Shown in pieces: positions 18,571 to 28,125 of a stretch of DNA of 64,000 nucleotides. The translations under genes and the position numbers were made by a program. Positions within the stretch are counted from its first letter, which is position 1, and each line of letters opens with the position of its first letter. The notes below the pieces were generated by a model that was not told where the DNA came from, did no database searches, and saw only the letters and a list, made by a program, of their open reading frames with translations. This DNA comes from Bradyrhizobium sediminis (GTDB lineage Bacteria; Pseudomonadota; Alphaproteobacteria; Rhizobiales; Xanthobacteraceae). The stretch spans positions 4,338,001 to 4,402,000 of the forward strand of contig NZ_CP076135.1 in assembly GCF_018736105.1 (NCBI RefSeq), in the 5' to 3' direction.

Positions 18571-18706
18571 GGAATCGTAAATCGGTAATGCAGCCATCCT
18601 TCGAGACGGCCGCTTCGCGGCCTCCTCAGGATGAGGTCTAACTTTGTTGATACACAACGACCCTCATGCTGAGGAGCGAGCATCGCGAGCGTCTCGAAGC
18701 ATGGGC
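18571..18706. repeat. palindromic intergenic repeat, family C (copy 1)
   Basis: The core (18593-18706) begins GCCATCCTTCGAGACG and ends CGTCTCGAAGCATGGGC, which are inverted copies of each other. Inside is the hairpin GGCCGCTTCGCGGCC, then AGGATGAGG / CCTCATGCTGAGG arms. Copies lie at 46013-46188 and 56599-56733; the left flank GGAATC-N2-AAATCGGT is shared with the last one. Confidence 0.75.
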
Positions 18707-18739
18707 AACAAGCGACTCACTGGCCATTAATAGTGCGCA

Positions 18740-20164
18740 TTAGCCCTGCACCGCCGGCAATATCTTTCCGGGGTTGAAGATGTTCTGTGGATCGAGCGCT
18801 TTCTTCAGCGCGCGCATGGCGTCGAGCGCCTCGGGGCCGAGTTCGGCTTCGAGGTATTTCTGCTTGCCCTGCCCGATTCCGTGCTCGCCGGTACAGGTGC
18901 CGCCCATCGATTGCGCGCGCTCGACCAGCCGGTGCATGAAATCCTCGCCGCGCGCCATCTCTTCCGCATCGTCGACGTCGCACAACAGCGAACAATGGAA
19001 ATTGCCGTCGCCGACATGGCCGACGATCGGCGACAGGAGATTGAGGCGCTTCAGGTCCTCTTCGGTCTCGGTGACGCAATCGGCGAGCCGCGAGATCGGC
19101 ACGCAGACGTCGGTCGCCACCACGCCGGCGCCGGGACGCAGCGCCTTGACCGACCAATAAGCGTCATGCCGCGCCTGCCAGAGCTTGGTGCGGTCCTCGG
19201 GCTTGGTGGTCCAGGTGAAATCGCCGCCGCCGCATTCTGCGGCGATTTCCTTGAAATTCTTCGATTGCTCGGCGACCTCGATCTCGCTGCCGTGGAATTC
19301 GAGCAGCAGCAGCGGCGTCTCCGGCAGCGACAGCTTCGAATAGGAATTGCAGGCCTTGACCTGCGCTGCATTGAGCAGCTCGATGCGCGCCACGGGAATG
19401 CCGGTCTGGATCGCCAGGATGGTGGCCTGACAGGCGCCGCGCACCGTCTCGAACGAACATGCCGCCGCCGCGATGGTCTCGGGAATGCCGCGCAGCTTGA
19501 TGGTGAGTTCGGAGATGATGCCGAGCGTGCCTTCGGCGCCGACGAACAAATGCGTCAGGTCATAGCCGGCCGAGGATTTCTTGGCCCGCGTGCCCGTGGT
19601 GATGATCTCGCCGTCGCCGCGCACCACTTTGAGCGCCAGCACGTTGTCGCGCATGGTGCCGTAGCGCACCGCATTGGTGCCGGAGGCGCGCGTCGACGCC
19701 ATGCCGCCGAGCGAGGCGTCGGCGCCGGGATCGATCGGGAAAAACAATCCCTGGTCGCGCAGGTGCTCGTTGAGCGCCTTGCGGGTGACGCCGGGCTGGA
19801 TCACGCAATCCAGATCCTCGGTGTGGACTTCGAGGATCCGGTTCATGTCGCGCAGGTCGATGCAAATCCCGCCGGCCGGCGCATTGACCTGCCCCTCCAG
19901 CGAGGTGCCGGTGCCGAACGCGATCACGGGAACGCCATACCTGGCGCAAATCCGCACCACATCCTGGATATCCGAGGCCTCCTGCGCCATGACCACGGCG
20001 TCCGGCGGCTGCGAGGGCAACCAGGTCGTGGTATGGGCGTGCTGTTCGCGGACCGCCTGCGAGGTGATCAGACGGTTGCCGAACCGCGCGGCGAGCGCTT
20101 CGACGGTGCTGGCCAGCGCCTGCGGCTCCGGCCGCGGCAAATTATTGGTGATGATCAGGCTCAC
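18740..20164 (-). CDS. FAD-linked oxidase, D-lactate dehydrogenase-like
   Basis: 474 residues from a GTG start at 20164, chosen because GGGAGGATATC lies just before it; an ATG at 20194 has no site. The N-terminal FAD_binding_4 domain shows VIAFGTGTSLEGQ and the GADASLGGMASTRASGTNAVRYGTM segment; the C-terminal cap ends with GHVGDGNFH and GTCTGEHGIGQGK, which carry metal/substrate histidines of the D-lactate/glycolate dehydrogenase family. It should oxidise a D-2-hydroxy acid, probably D-lactate, passing electrons to the respiratory chain. It is divergent from the thioesterase gene with an 80-base gap. Confidence 0.85.
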   Translation of the reverse strand: MSLIITNNLPRPEPQALASTVEALAARFGNRLITSQAVREQHAHTTTWLPSQPPDAVVMAQEASDIQDVVRICARYGVPVIAFGTGTSLEGQVNAPAGGICIDLRDMNRILEVHTEDLDCVIQPGVTRKALNEHLRDQGLFFPIDPGADASLGGMASTRASGTNAVRYGTMRDNVLALKVVRGDGEIITTGTRAKKSSAGYDLTHLFVGAEGTLGIISELTIKLRGIPETIAAAACSFETVRGACQATILAIQTGIPVARIELLNAAQVKACNSYSKLSLPETPLLLLEFHGSEIEVAEQSKNFKEIAAECGGGDFTWTTKPEDRTKLWQARHDAYWSVKALRPGAGVVATDVCVPISRLADCVTETEEDLKRLNLLSPIVGHVGDGNFHCSLLCDVDDAEEMARGEDFMHRLVERAQSMGGTCTGEHGIGQGKQKYLEAELGPEALDAMRALKKALDPQNIFNPGKILPAVQG

Positions 20165-20244
20165 GATATCCTCCCGGCGAAAAGACCGTGGCAAAGGATA
20201 TATAAGGGGTCAAGAGACCAGATCGGACAGACAGGGATGGATCG

Positions 20245-20757
20245 ATGACGACTGCCACCGCCGCCAAGGATATGCCGCTTCCGCCCTCGCCGTTTTTGTC
20301 GTCGGTGATGCAGATCGAGCCGCAATGGATCGACTATAACGGCCATCTCAACATGGCGTATTATAATGTGATGTTCGACCGCGCGATCGACGAAATGTGG
20401 CTGCAGCTCGGGATCGGCCCGGCCTACATGAAGGAGCGCCACGGCTCGACCTTCACCGCGGAATGCCATGTGCGCTATTTGCGCGAGATCCACCTCGGCG
20501 ATCCCGTGCAGATATCGGTTTTTCTGCTCGGCGCCGACGAAAAGCGGCTGCACACCTTCGAGGAATTGCGCCACGCCACCGAGGGCTGGCTGTCCGCCAC
20601 CTCGGAAAACATGACCATTCACATCGACATGAACGCCCGGAAAACGGCGCCGTTTCCGCCCGACATCCGCGCCCGCATCGAGGCGGTGGCGAACGCCCAC
20701 GCCGCGGTGGCGCGCCCCGAGGGCACCGGCCGCAGGATCGCGATGCCTTCGAAGTAG
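20245..20757 (+). CDS. hotdog-fold thioesterase
   Basis: 170 residues. IDYNGHLNMAYYNVMFDRA matches the hotdog helix and catalytic Asp region of 4HBT-type acyl-CoA thioesterases (the xDxxGHVNNxxY pattern), followed by TAECHVRYLREIHLGD on the next strand. It resembles the thioesterase fused to carnitine dehydrogenase in some Rhizobiales, so a betainyl- or carnitine-related CoA ester is a possible substrate, but no carnitine gene is nearby. It is divergent from the D-lactate dehydrogenase-like gene. Confidence 0.8.
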   Translation: MTTATAAKDMPLPPSPFLSSVMQIEPQWIDYNGHLNMAYYNVMFDRAIDEMWLQLGIGPAYMKERHGSTFTAECHVRYLREIHLGDPVQISVFLLGADEKRLHTFEELRHATEGWLSATSENMTIHIDMNARKTAPFPPDIRARIEAVANAHAAVARPEGTGRRIAMPSK

Positions 20758-20999
20758 CGCTTCAAGTAGCGCTCCGGGCTGGGCGCGCAAGTTCCGCAGC
20801 GGTCCGGTTGCGAAACCGCTCAAAATCCCGATACCTCCGCGAACAAAATCCGCCCCGGCGGCGGGAAATGGCGCCTGTCTTGGCACGGGATAAAACCTGT
20901 CAAAACCACAGCCAAAGCCCTATACGCCTTTCAATCCTGCTATGAAGGCTCCCCTTCACGGCCCCGCGGTGCCATCGTGGGCGGAAGACGATTCGCGAT

Positions 21000-23615
21000 A
21001 TGACCGAACCGAAAAGACCGAGCCCTCACGGCGTCCCCGACCACCAGCCTGCGGCCGGCGGCATTGCCGCGCGTGCGCGGGCGGCGGCGACCCCGCAATA
21101 CCTCTCCGGCCTCAATCCCGAGCAGCGCGAAGCGGTGGAAACGCTTGACGGTCCCGTGCTGGTGCTGGCGGGGGCCGGCACCGGCAAGACCCGCGTGCTG
21201 ACCTGCCGGATCGCCCACATTCTCAGCCAGGGCCGCGCCCGGCCCGGCGAAATCCTCTCCGTCACCTTCACCAACAAGGCGGCGCGCGAGATGAAGCTGC
21301 GGCTGGGGCAAATGCTCGGCCAGGCCGTCGAAGGCATGCCGTGGCTCGGCACCTTCCATTCGATCGGCGGCCGCATCCTGCGCACCCATGCCGAGCTGGT
21401 GCAGCTGAAATCCAACTTCACCGTGCTCGATGTCGATGACCAGATCCGGCTGCTCAAGCAGCTGCTCGCCGCCGACAATATCGACGACAAGCGCTGGCCG
21501 GCCCGCATGCTGGCAGGATTGATCGACGGCTGGAAGAACCGCGGGCTGACGCCGTCGCAGGTGCCGCCGGGCGAAGCCGCGGTGTTCGGCAATGGCCGCG
21601 GCGGCAAGCTCTATGCGGCCTACCAGGAACGCCTGAAAATCCTCAACGCCGCCGATTTCGGCGATCTCCTGCTGGAAAACATCCGGCTGTTCCGCGAGCA
21701 CCCCGACGTGCTCCGGCAATACCAGCACCGCTTCAAGTTCATCCTGGTCGACGAATACCAGGACACCAACGTCGCGCAGTATCTGTGGCTGCGGCTGCTG
21801 GCGCAGGCGCCGTCGAAGCCGGGCGTCCCCCTCTCCTCGGTCATTCCGGGGCGCATCGAAGATGCGAACCCGGAATCTCGGGCGGCACAGGATTCAACTC
21901 GGGATTCCGGGTCTGCGCTTTCAGCGCAGCCCGGAATGACGGCGCCAAATCCCCCCAGGAACATCTGCTGCGTCGGCGACGACGACCAGTCGATCTATGG
22001 CTGGCGCGGCGCCGAGGTCGACAACATCCTGCGCTTCGAGCACGATTTTCCCGGCGCCAAGGTCATTCGCCTCGAGCGCAACTACCGCTCCACCGGCCAT
22101 ATCCTCGCCGCCGCCTCGCACCTGATCGCGCATAATGAAGGCCGGCTCGGCAAGACGCTGCGCACCGAAGACGTCGACGGCGAAAAGGTCACCGTCACCG
22201 GCTCCTGGGATTCCGAAGAGGAAGCCCGCGCCATCGGCGAGGAGATCGAGGAACTGCAGCGCGCCGGCAACAAGCTCAACGACATCGCGATCCTGGTGCG
22301 GGCCTCGTTCCAGATGCGCGAATTCGAAGACCGCTTCGTCACGCTCGGCCTGCCCTATCGCGTGATCGGCGGGCCGAGGTTCTACGAACGCGCCGAGGTC
22401 CGCGACGCGCTGGCTTACTTGCGCACCATCAATTCGCCGGCCGACGACCTCGCCTTCGAGCGCATCGTCAACGTGCCGAAGCGCGGGCTCGGCGACGCCA
22501 CCGTGCAGATGCTGCACGACCACGCCCGCAAGCGCCGGATTCCGCTGTTCGAGGCCGCCCGCGCCGTGGTCGAGACCGATGAGCTGAAGCCGAAGGCGCG
22601 CGGCTCCCTGCGCGACCTGATCGCCAGTTTCGATCGCTGGCGCGCGCAGCGCGAGGTGACCTCGCATACCGAACTGGCCGAGATCGTGCTCGACGAAAGC
22701 GGCTACACCGAGATGTGGCAGAAGGACCGCTCCGCCGACGCCGCCGGCCGGCTCGAGAACCTCAAGGAACTGGTGCGCTCGATGGAGGAATTCGAGAACC
22801 TGCAGGGGTTCCTCGAGCACATCTCGCTGGTGATGGACCGCGACGGCGGCGCCGAGGACGATGCGGTTTCGCTGATGACGCTGCATTCGGCCAAGGGGCT
22901 GGAATTCGACAACGTGTTCCTGCCCGGCTGGGAGGAAGGCCTGTTTCCGAGCCAGCGCACGCTGGACGAACAGGGCCGCGCCGGCCTCGAAGAAGAGCGC
23001 CGCCTCGCCCATGTCGGCATTACGCGCGCGCGCCGCCGCGCCAAACTCTATTTCGCCACCAACCGCCGCATTCACGGCACGTGGTCGACCACGATCCCTT
23101 CGCGCTTTCTCGATGAACTGCCGGCGCCGAATGTCGAGATCACGGAATCCAAGGGCGGCTCGGGCTGGGGCGGCAGCGGCGGCTACGGCCCCTCGCGCTT
23201 CGACAATGTGGAATCCTTCGGCTCCAGCTATTCGACGCCGGGCTGGCAGCGCGCGCAGGCCCAGCGTGCGCGCGGCCAGAACGGCGGCCGTGGCGGCGGA
23301 CAGGCCGGCGGCGGTTTCAATGAAAGCCAGTCACCGTTTTCAGGTTCGCGCGGCGATACCTCAGGTTCGCGCAGCGATACCTCAGGTTCGCGCGGCGAGG
23401 GCTTCTCGCGCAACAAGCGCGCGCCCCTGACCATCGAAGGCGAGCTGATCGCGAAATCCACCGGCACCACGTCGGAATTTTCGCTGGACGACCGCGTGTT
23501 TCACCAGAAATTCGGCTACGGCAACGTGGTGAAGATCGACGGCAACAAACTCACCATCGCGTTCGAGAAGGCCGGCGAGAAGAAGGTGGTCGATAGTTTC
23601 GTCGAGCGGGTGTGA
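21000..23615 (+). CDS. UvrD/PcrA-type ATP-dependent DNA helicase with in-frame repeat insert
   Basis: 871 residues, superfamily 1A. Motifs in order: Q-motif LNPEQREAV (38-46), Walker A GAGTGKT (58-64), motif II DEYQDTN (251-257), motif III GDDDQSIYGWRGAE (326-339), motif V TLHSAKGLEF, motif VI VGITRARRRA. The roughly 70 residues between motifs II and III include about 34 (281-314) encoded by a palindromic repeat that also occurs between other genes here. The C-terminal tail holds a Gly/Arg-rich stretch with a 7-residue tandem repeat and a final Tudor-like segment (FHQKFGYGNVVKIDGNKLTIAFEKAGEKKV) found in PcrA. It unwinds DNA in repair and replication restart; no exact uvrD/pcrA name is assigned because both subfamilies share these motifs. 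Confidence 0.9.
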   Translation: MTEPKRPSPHGVPDHQPAAGGIAARARAAATPQYLSGLNPEQREAVETLDGPVLVLAGAGTGKTRVLTCRIAHILSQGRARPGEILSVTFTNKAAREMKLRLGQMLGQAVEGMPWLGTFHSIGGRILRTHAELVQLKSNFTVLDVDDQIRLLKQLLAADNIDDKRWPARMLAGLIDGWKNRGLTPSQVPPGEAAVFGNGRGGKLYAAYQERLKILNAADFGDLLLENIRLFREHPDVLRQYQHRFKFILVDEYQDTNVAQYLWLRLLAQAPSKPGVPLSSVIPGRIEDANPESRAAQDSTRDSGSALSAQPGMTAPNPPRNICCVGDDDQSIYGWRGAEVDNILRFEHDFPGAKVIRLERNYRSTGHILAAASHLIAHNEGRLGKTLRTEDVDGEKVTVTGSWDSEEEARAIGEEIEELQRAGNKLNDIAILVRASFQMREFEDRFVTLGLPYRVIGGPRFYERAEVRDALAYLRTINSPADDLAFERIVNVPKRGLGDATVQMLHDHARKRRIPLFEAARAVVETDELKPKARGSLRDLIASFDRWRAQREVTSHTELAEIVLDESGYTEMWQKDRSADAAGRLENLKELVRSMEEFENLQGFLEHISLVMDRDGGAEDDAVSLMTLHSAKGLEFDNVFLPGWEEGLFPSQRTLDEQGRAGLEEERRLAHVGITRARRRAKLYFATNRRIHGTWSTTIPSRFLDELPAPNVEITESKGGSGWGGSGGYGPSRFDNVESFGSSYSTPGWQRAQAQRARGQNGGRGGGQAGGGFNESQSPFSGSRGDTSGSRSDTSGSRGEGFSRNKRAPLTIEGELIAKSTGTTSEFSLDDRVFHQKFGYGNVVKIDGNKLTIAFEKAGEKKVVDSFVERV
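21840..21940. repeat. palindromic element, family A, inside helicase gene
   Basis: 101 bp with 11-base terminal inverted repeats (GTCATTCCGGG / CCCGGAATGAC) and two internal hairpins: CGCATC-GAA-GATGCG and CTGCGCT-TTC-AGCGCAG. Related copies lie at 32968-33047 and (one-hairpin form) 39375-39413. Here it is translated in frame as part of the helicase. Confidence 0.85.
23340..23402 (+). repeat. three tandem 21-bp units in helicase gene
   Basis: The unit TCAGGTTCGCGCGGCGATACC is repeated at 23340, 23361 and 23382 (the last copy diverges at its end). It encodes SGSRGDT, SGSRSDT and SGSRGEG in the flexible C-terminal tail. Confidence 0.8.
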
Positions 23616-23784
23616 GAACCTGCATGCGCTGCCAAGCGCACGTCCGGACCCGCTCGCTTTGAGGCAAATTCTAGCTCCTGGGCATCCGTAAGCACTGTTG
23701 CCCTAAATTATCCTCGCGGAAAATCTGGACGTGCGGCACCTGCAGGCGCAAAGTTAAATCCTAGTATCCTTCGGAGAGGCCGCC

Positions 23785-23943
23785 ATGGATCTGGAAAAAT
23801 TTATTCACCAGCAGAACCTCGAACACTATCGCAAGCTCCTGGCCGACCCGAACAACGGGGATGAAGCCCGGCGCCAGATGCTGTTGAAGCTGCTCGCCGA
23901 GGAAGCGGCCAAGGACGAGCACCCTCCACCCAAAAGAAAATAA
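23785..23943 (+). CDS. small conserved-looking protein, 52 residues
   Basis: The frame begins MDLEKFIHQQNLEHYRKLL and ends PPPKRK. GGAGAGG stands seven bases before the ATG, a strong ribosome binding site. The predicted product is largely helical and charged, with no membrane segment. It follows the helicase gene by 169 bases and precedes another small protein on the same strand. The codon use and site suggest a real gene; I recall similar short proteins in Bradyrhizobium but no function. Confidence 0.65.
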   Translation: MDLEKFIHQQNLEHYRKLLADPNNGDEARRQMLLKLLAEEAAKDEHPPPKRK

Positions 23944-24006
23944 GGACCACCGCGCGAATTGATGCCGGTCAATGCCGGAGCGGCATGCCTGCGCCTCAAT
24001 TAGCGC

Positions 24007-24207
24007 ATGGCAACCTTCGTCTTTCAATGTCCGCAAACCGGCCTCAACGTTCAGCACACCTGGCCGGACGACGAGAAGCCTGCCGATGACAAGACCTACG
24101 TATTTGTCACATGCCCGTCCTGCACGCGGATGCATCTGATCAACCGATCCACCGGCCGGCCGCTGGGTAGCAAGGACGATCGCCGCTCACGCAATCAAGA
24201 GAAGTAA
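24007..24207 (+). CDS. small protein, 66 residues, possible zinc ribbon
   Basis: MATFVFQCPQTGLNVQHTW followed later by VTCPSCTRMHLIN. The three cysteines in CP-x(n)-CPSC and a nearby histidine suggest a small zinc-ribbon fold. It lies on the plus strand 63 bases after the 52-residue gene. Function unknown. Confidence 0.6.
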   Translation: MATFVFQCPQTGLNVQHTWPDDEKPADDKTYVFVTCPSCTRMHLINRSTGRPLGSKDDRRSRNQEK

Positions 24208-24308
24208 TCGCCGGTACCCGGCCGAGTCCGGCCCGCGGCGAAAAAGCCGGTCGATAGTTCGCCCGATCGGGGTTAAGGTCTGCATGAACCCTTGATCGGG
24301 GCAGCGGA

Positions 24309-25046
24309 TTGTTCGGCTGGTTGCATTCGAAAAGGCAGTCGTCTGAGGGCCCGGCGGCGAAGCGATCGCCGGGAGGCTTCGTCCCACCCGATGTTCTCCT
24401 CGAAGACCTCGGCAAGCGCGTTCCCCGATATCTCGCCGACGTCGACCAGGGCAAACTGATCTATCCGGCCTGCAAGCGAACGCTGTCGGACCTCGATGGC
24501 GATGTCGGCTCGGTCTGGGATCACACCCGGCTGGAAGCGATGCAGTATGTGATGGCGGTGCCCGGTCATGATTTCGGACTGCTGAGCGCCGCTTCCCGTC
24601 AGATCGAAATGATCGATGCCTATCTTTTCCAGCGTCCCCATGCCGACACCGTGATCGATTTCACCGGCACGGCGACGGCGGATTTCTCCATTGCCATCGT
24701 GGCCGGCCTGAACTGGCTGACCCACTGCGCCGAACTGGCCGGCGTCCCTCCGGCGCAACAATCCGGCACGCTGCGCAATTTCAGGAAGCTGGTGACGCTG
24801 TCGCAGCGCTGGTGGCTCACGGAAGGCGCCGTCGAGCGCTGCGGGCGCCTGCTGGCAAACGGAGAGCAGCCGCCCCTGATGCTTTACCTGATCTGGTCCG
24901 AATACACCCGGCTCGCCAAACAGATTGCCGCCGCCGCAATTTTCGGCGATTCGATCGATCGCTCGGCGAAACTGGTGTCGCTTCCCGCCGACCTGATCCC
25001 CCGTTTCGAAGCCGCCAGGAATCCCGGCGATTTATCGGGCCGTTGA
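24309..25046 (+). CDS. uncharacterised protein, 245 residues
   Basis: The frame opens with a TTG (GGGGCAG upstream), the only start near the N-terminus: MFGWLHSKRQ. The body is soluble and helical, with LIYPACKRTLSDLDGDVGSVW and a well-formed stretch around TADFSIAIVAGLNWLTHC. No catalytic motif or family is recognised. It lies between the small zinc-ribbon-like gene and an ABC exporter on the same strand, with a 141-base gap to the latter. Confidence 0.6.
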   Translation: MFGWLHSKRQSSEGPAAKRSPGGFVPPDVLLEDLGKRVPRYLADVDQGKLIYPACKRTLSDLDGDVGSVWDHTRLEAMQYVMAVPGHDFGLLSAASRQIEMIDAYLFQRPHADTVIDFTGTATADFSIAIVAGLNWLTHCAELAGVPPAQQSGTLRNFRKLVTLSQRWWLTEGAVERCGRLLANGEQPPLMLYLIWSEYTRLAKQIAAAAIFGDSIDRSAKLVSLPADLIPRFEAARNPGDLSGR

Positions 25047-25187
25047 ACCGAATAGTTTCAGCGCGAGCACCGATTGCAATCCGGTTTCTCCGTTCCTATC
25101 TGTTGCTGCTCGCCCCTCCCTGCCCGAAGCGCGCCGCGATGCCGCTCCAGGCCTCCCGCAATTTTCAATTCAAACCATCAAGCCCGC

Positions 25188-26107
<920 letters not shown>

Positions 26108-26111
<4 letters not shown>

Positions 26112-26869
26112 ATTTCCGGGCCGTCCGCGCGATCTATCTTTTCGAAATGGCGCGCACCTGGCGCACGCTGCTGCAAAGCATCGTCTCGCCGGTGGTTTCC
26201 ACCTCGCTGTATTTCGTGGTGTTTGGCGCCGCGATCGGCTCGCGCATCACCTCGGTCGAGGGCGTCAGCTACGGCACCTTCATCGTGCCGGGGCTGGTGA
26301 TGCTGTCGGTGCTGACGCAGAGCATCGCCAACGCGTCATTCGGCATCTACTTTCCGAAATTCGTCGGCACCATTTACGAAATATTGTCGGCGCCGGTGTC
26401 GTCTTTCGAGATCGTGCTCGGCTATGTCGGCGCCGCCGCAACCAAGTCGATCATCCTCGGCCTGATCATCCTCGCCACCGCTGCGCTGTTCGTGCCGCTG
26501 CACATCCTGCATCCCTGGTGGATGCTGACCTTCCTGGTGCTGACCGCCGTCACCTTCAGCCTGTTCGGCTTCATCATCGGCATCTGGGCCGACGGCTTCG
26601 AGAAGCTGCAGATGATCCCGATGCTGGTGGTGACGCCGCTGACCTTCCTCGGCGGCAGCTTCTACTCGGTCAACATGCTGCCGTCGGGCTGGCGCACCAT
26701 CACGCTGCTCAATCCGGTGGTCTATCTGATCAGCGGCTTCCGCTGGAGCTTTTACGAAATCTCCGACGTCAGCGTGGGTCTCAGCGTCGGTATCACGCTG
26801 GCATTCCTCGGCCTCTGCATGGTCGCGGTGTGGTGGATCTTCCGGACCGGGTACCGGCTGAAGAATTGA
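26108..26869 (+). CDS. ABC-2 type transporter, permease subunit
   Basis: 253 residues with six membrane helices: the NodJ/ABC2 group pattern with [24 protein letters not shown] after the first two helices and [21 protein letters not shown] before the last two. Overlap by four bases with the ATPase gene indicates translation coupling and a shared complex. LPS, capsule and Nod-factor exporters share this form, so the cargo is open. Confidence 0.85.
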
Positions 26870-27063
26870 CGCCTGAAGACTTTGCACTCGCGAAAACGCC
26901 CACACCGACGGCTGGATTGCGCCCCGCCTCCGCCTTGTTTGCGCCGCGCGCCGCATTAACGATGCTGTGAGGGCCACTGGAACCAAAACCGGAATCCGGG
27001 CATATTGGTTGCCGGGGGACGGAGAGCCGCGGCGCTGCAAGCGGACCTGGAGGCCAAAGTAAA

Positions 27064-27849
27064 ATGCGTTCCTTCCTCATTGCTTTCACCGGCCTGCTGC
27101 TGTTCGCCACCGGCACAGCGCAAGCCAAAATCGCCATCACCGTCGACAAGAATGCGCAGCTGATGACCGTCGCGGTCGACGGCGTCGAGCGCTACCAGTG
27201 GCCGGTGTCGACCGGGCTGCCCTCCTACGAGACGCCGAACGGCAGCTTCAGGACCTTCCGCATGGAAGAAGACCACTACTCCAAGGAATTTGACGACGCG
27301 CCGATGCCTCATTCGATCTTCTTCACCAAGATCGGCCACGCCATTCATGGCACCGACTCGGTGAGCCGCCTCGGCAGCCCGGCTTCGCACGGCTGCGTAC
27401 GGCTGTCGCGCGCCAACGCCGCGACGCTGTATGCACTGGTGGAAAAGGACGGCGTGCTCAACACCACCGTGAGCCTGACCGGTTCCTCGCAGATCGCCCT
27501 GGCGCGAAACCCGCGGGGCCGCGGCAACGCCGCGGTGGCGCGCCGCGACGCCGCGCCGCAATACAACGCCGCCGGCGATCCGATCGTGCTGACGCCGCAG
27601 CCGGGCGAGGTCGCGCCGCAGGTCGGGTCCCGGGCGCAGGTCGATGACGGCTATATCTATCCGGCCGACGGCTCTTCGAACGAGGCCCGCTATCCGGCGC
27701 CGAGCAACCGTCGCCTCTATGGCGCACAGGTCTATCCGCGGGAGCAATATTACTACGACCGCGGCTATGCCCCGCAATACGCACCGCCGGGCTACTATCA
27801 GCCGCGCCCGTATTATCAGCCGCGCGGATCCTTCACCTATCAGGACTGA
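27064..27849 (+). CDS. L,D-transpeptidase (YkuD domain)
   Basis: 261 residues. A Sec signal peptide (FLIAFTGLLLFATGTAQA) is followed by the YkuD fold: HGTD (95-98) and SHGCVRLS (108-115) with the catalytic C111. The rest is a Tyr/Pro-rich tail (residues 180-261, ending in PRPYYQPRGSF). Such enzymes make 3-3 crosslinks in peptidoglycan or attach outer-membrane proteins to it. GGAGG precedes the ATG by 12 bases. Single gene after the ABC exporter. Confidence 0.85.
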   Translation: MRSFLIAFTGLLLFATGTAQAKIAITVDKNAQLMTVAVDGVERYQWPVSTGLPSYETPNGSFRTFRMEEDHYSKEFDDAPMPHSIFFTKIGHAIHGTDSVSRLGSPASHGCVRLSRANAATLYALVEKDGVLNTTVSLTGSSQIALARNPRGRGNAAVARRDAAPQYNAAGDPIVLTPQPGEVAPQVGSRAQVDDGYIYPADGSSNEARYPAPSNRRLYGAQVYPREQYYYDRGYAPQYAPPGYYQPRPYYQPRGSFTYQD

Positions 27850-27868
27850 CGCGCGCCCTCATCGTTCG

Positions 27869-27907
27869 AGCCTGCCGCAGCACGTCCATGCGAGGCGCCG
27901 GCAGGCT
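27869..27907 (+). terminator. possible hairpin after L,D-transpeptidase
   Basis: Arms AGCCTGCC (27869-27876) and GGCAGGCT (27900-27907) pair perfectly over 8 bases with a 23-base loop that is itself GC-rich. There is no T-tract, so it is a weak terminator candidate. Confidence 0.3.
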
Positions 27908-28125
27908 GTTGCTCGTCAATTGATCCTCAAGGTTAACGGCGGCATACTTGGCGGCTTCCTTGGGCGCTTCGGAGCCGGGCTTCCATCATGCCGTTATGCC
28001 TGCTGACCATGTTTACCGACAACTTGAACGATCGCCGCAACCGGAAGTCGACGGCTGCCCGCTATCATTTGAAACAATTGCATTGAAGGGCGTTCGCGCG
28101 GGCGCTCCCACCTTCCGGTGACGTC

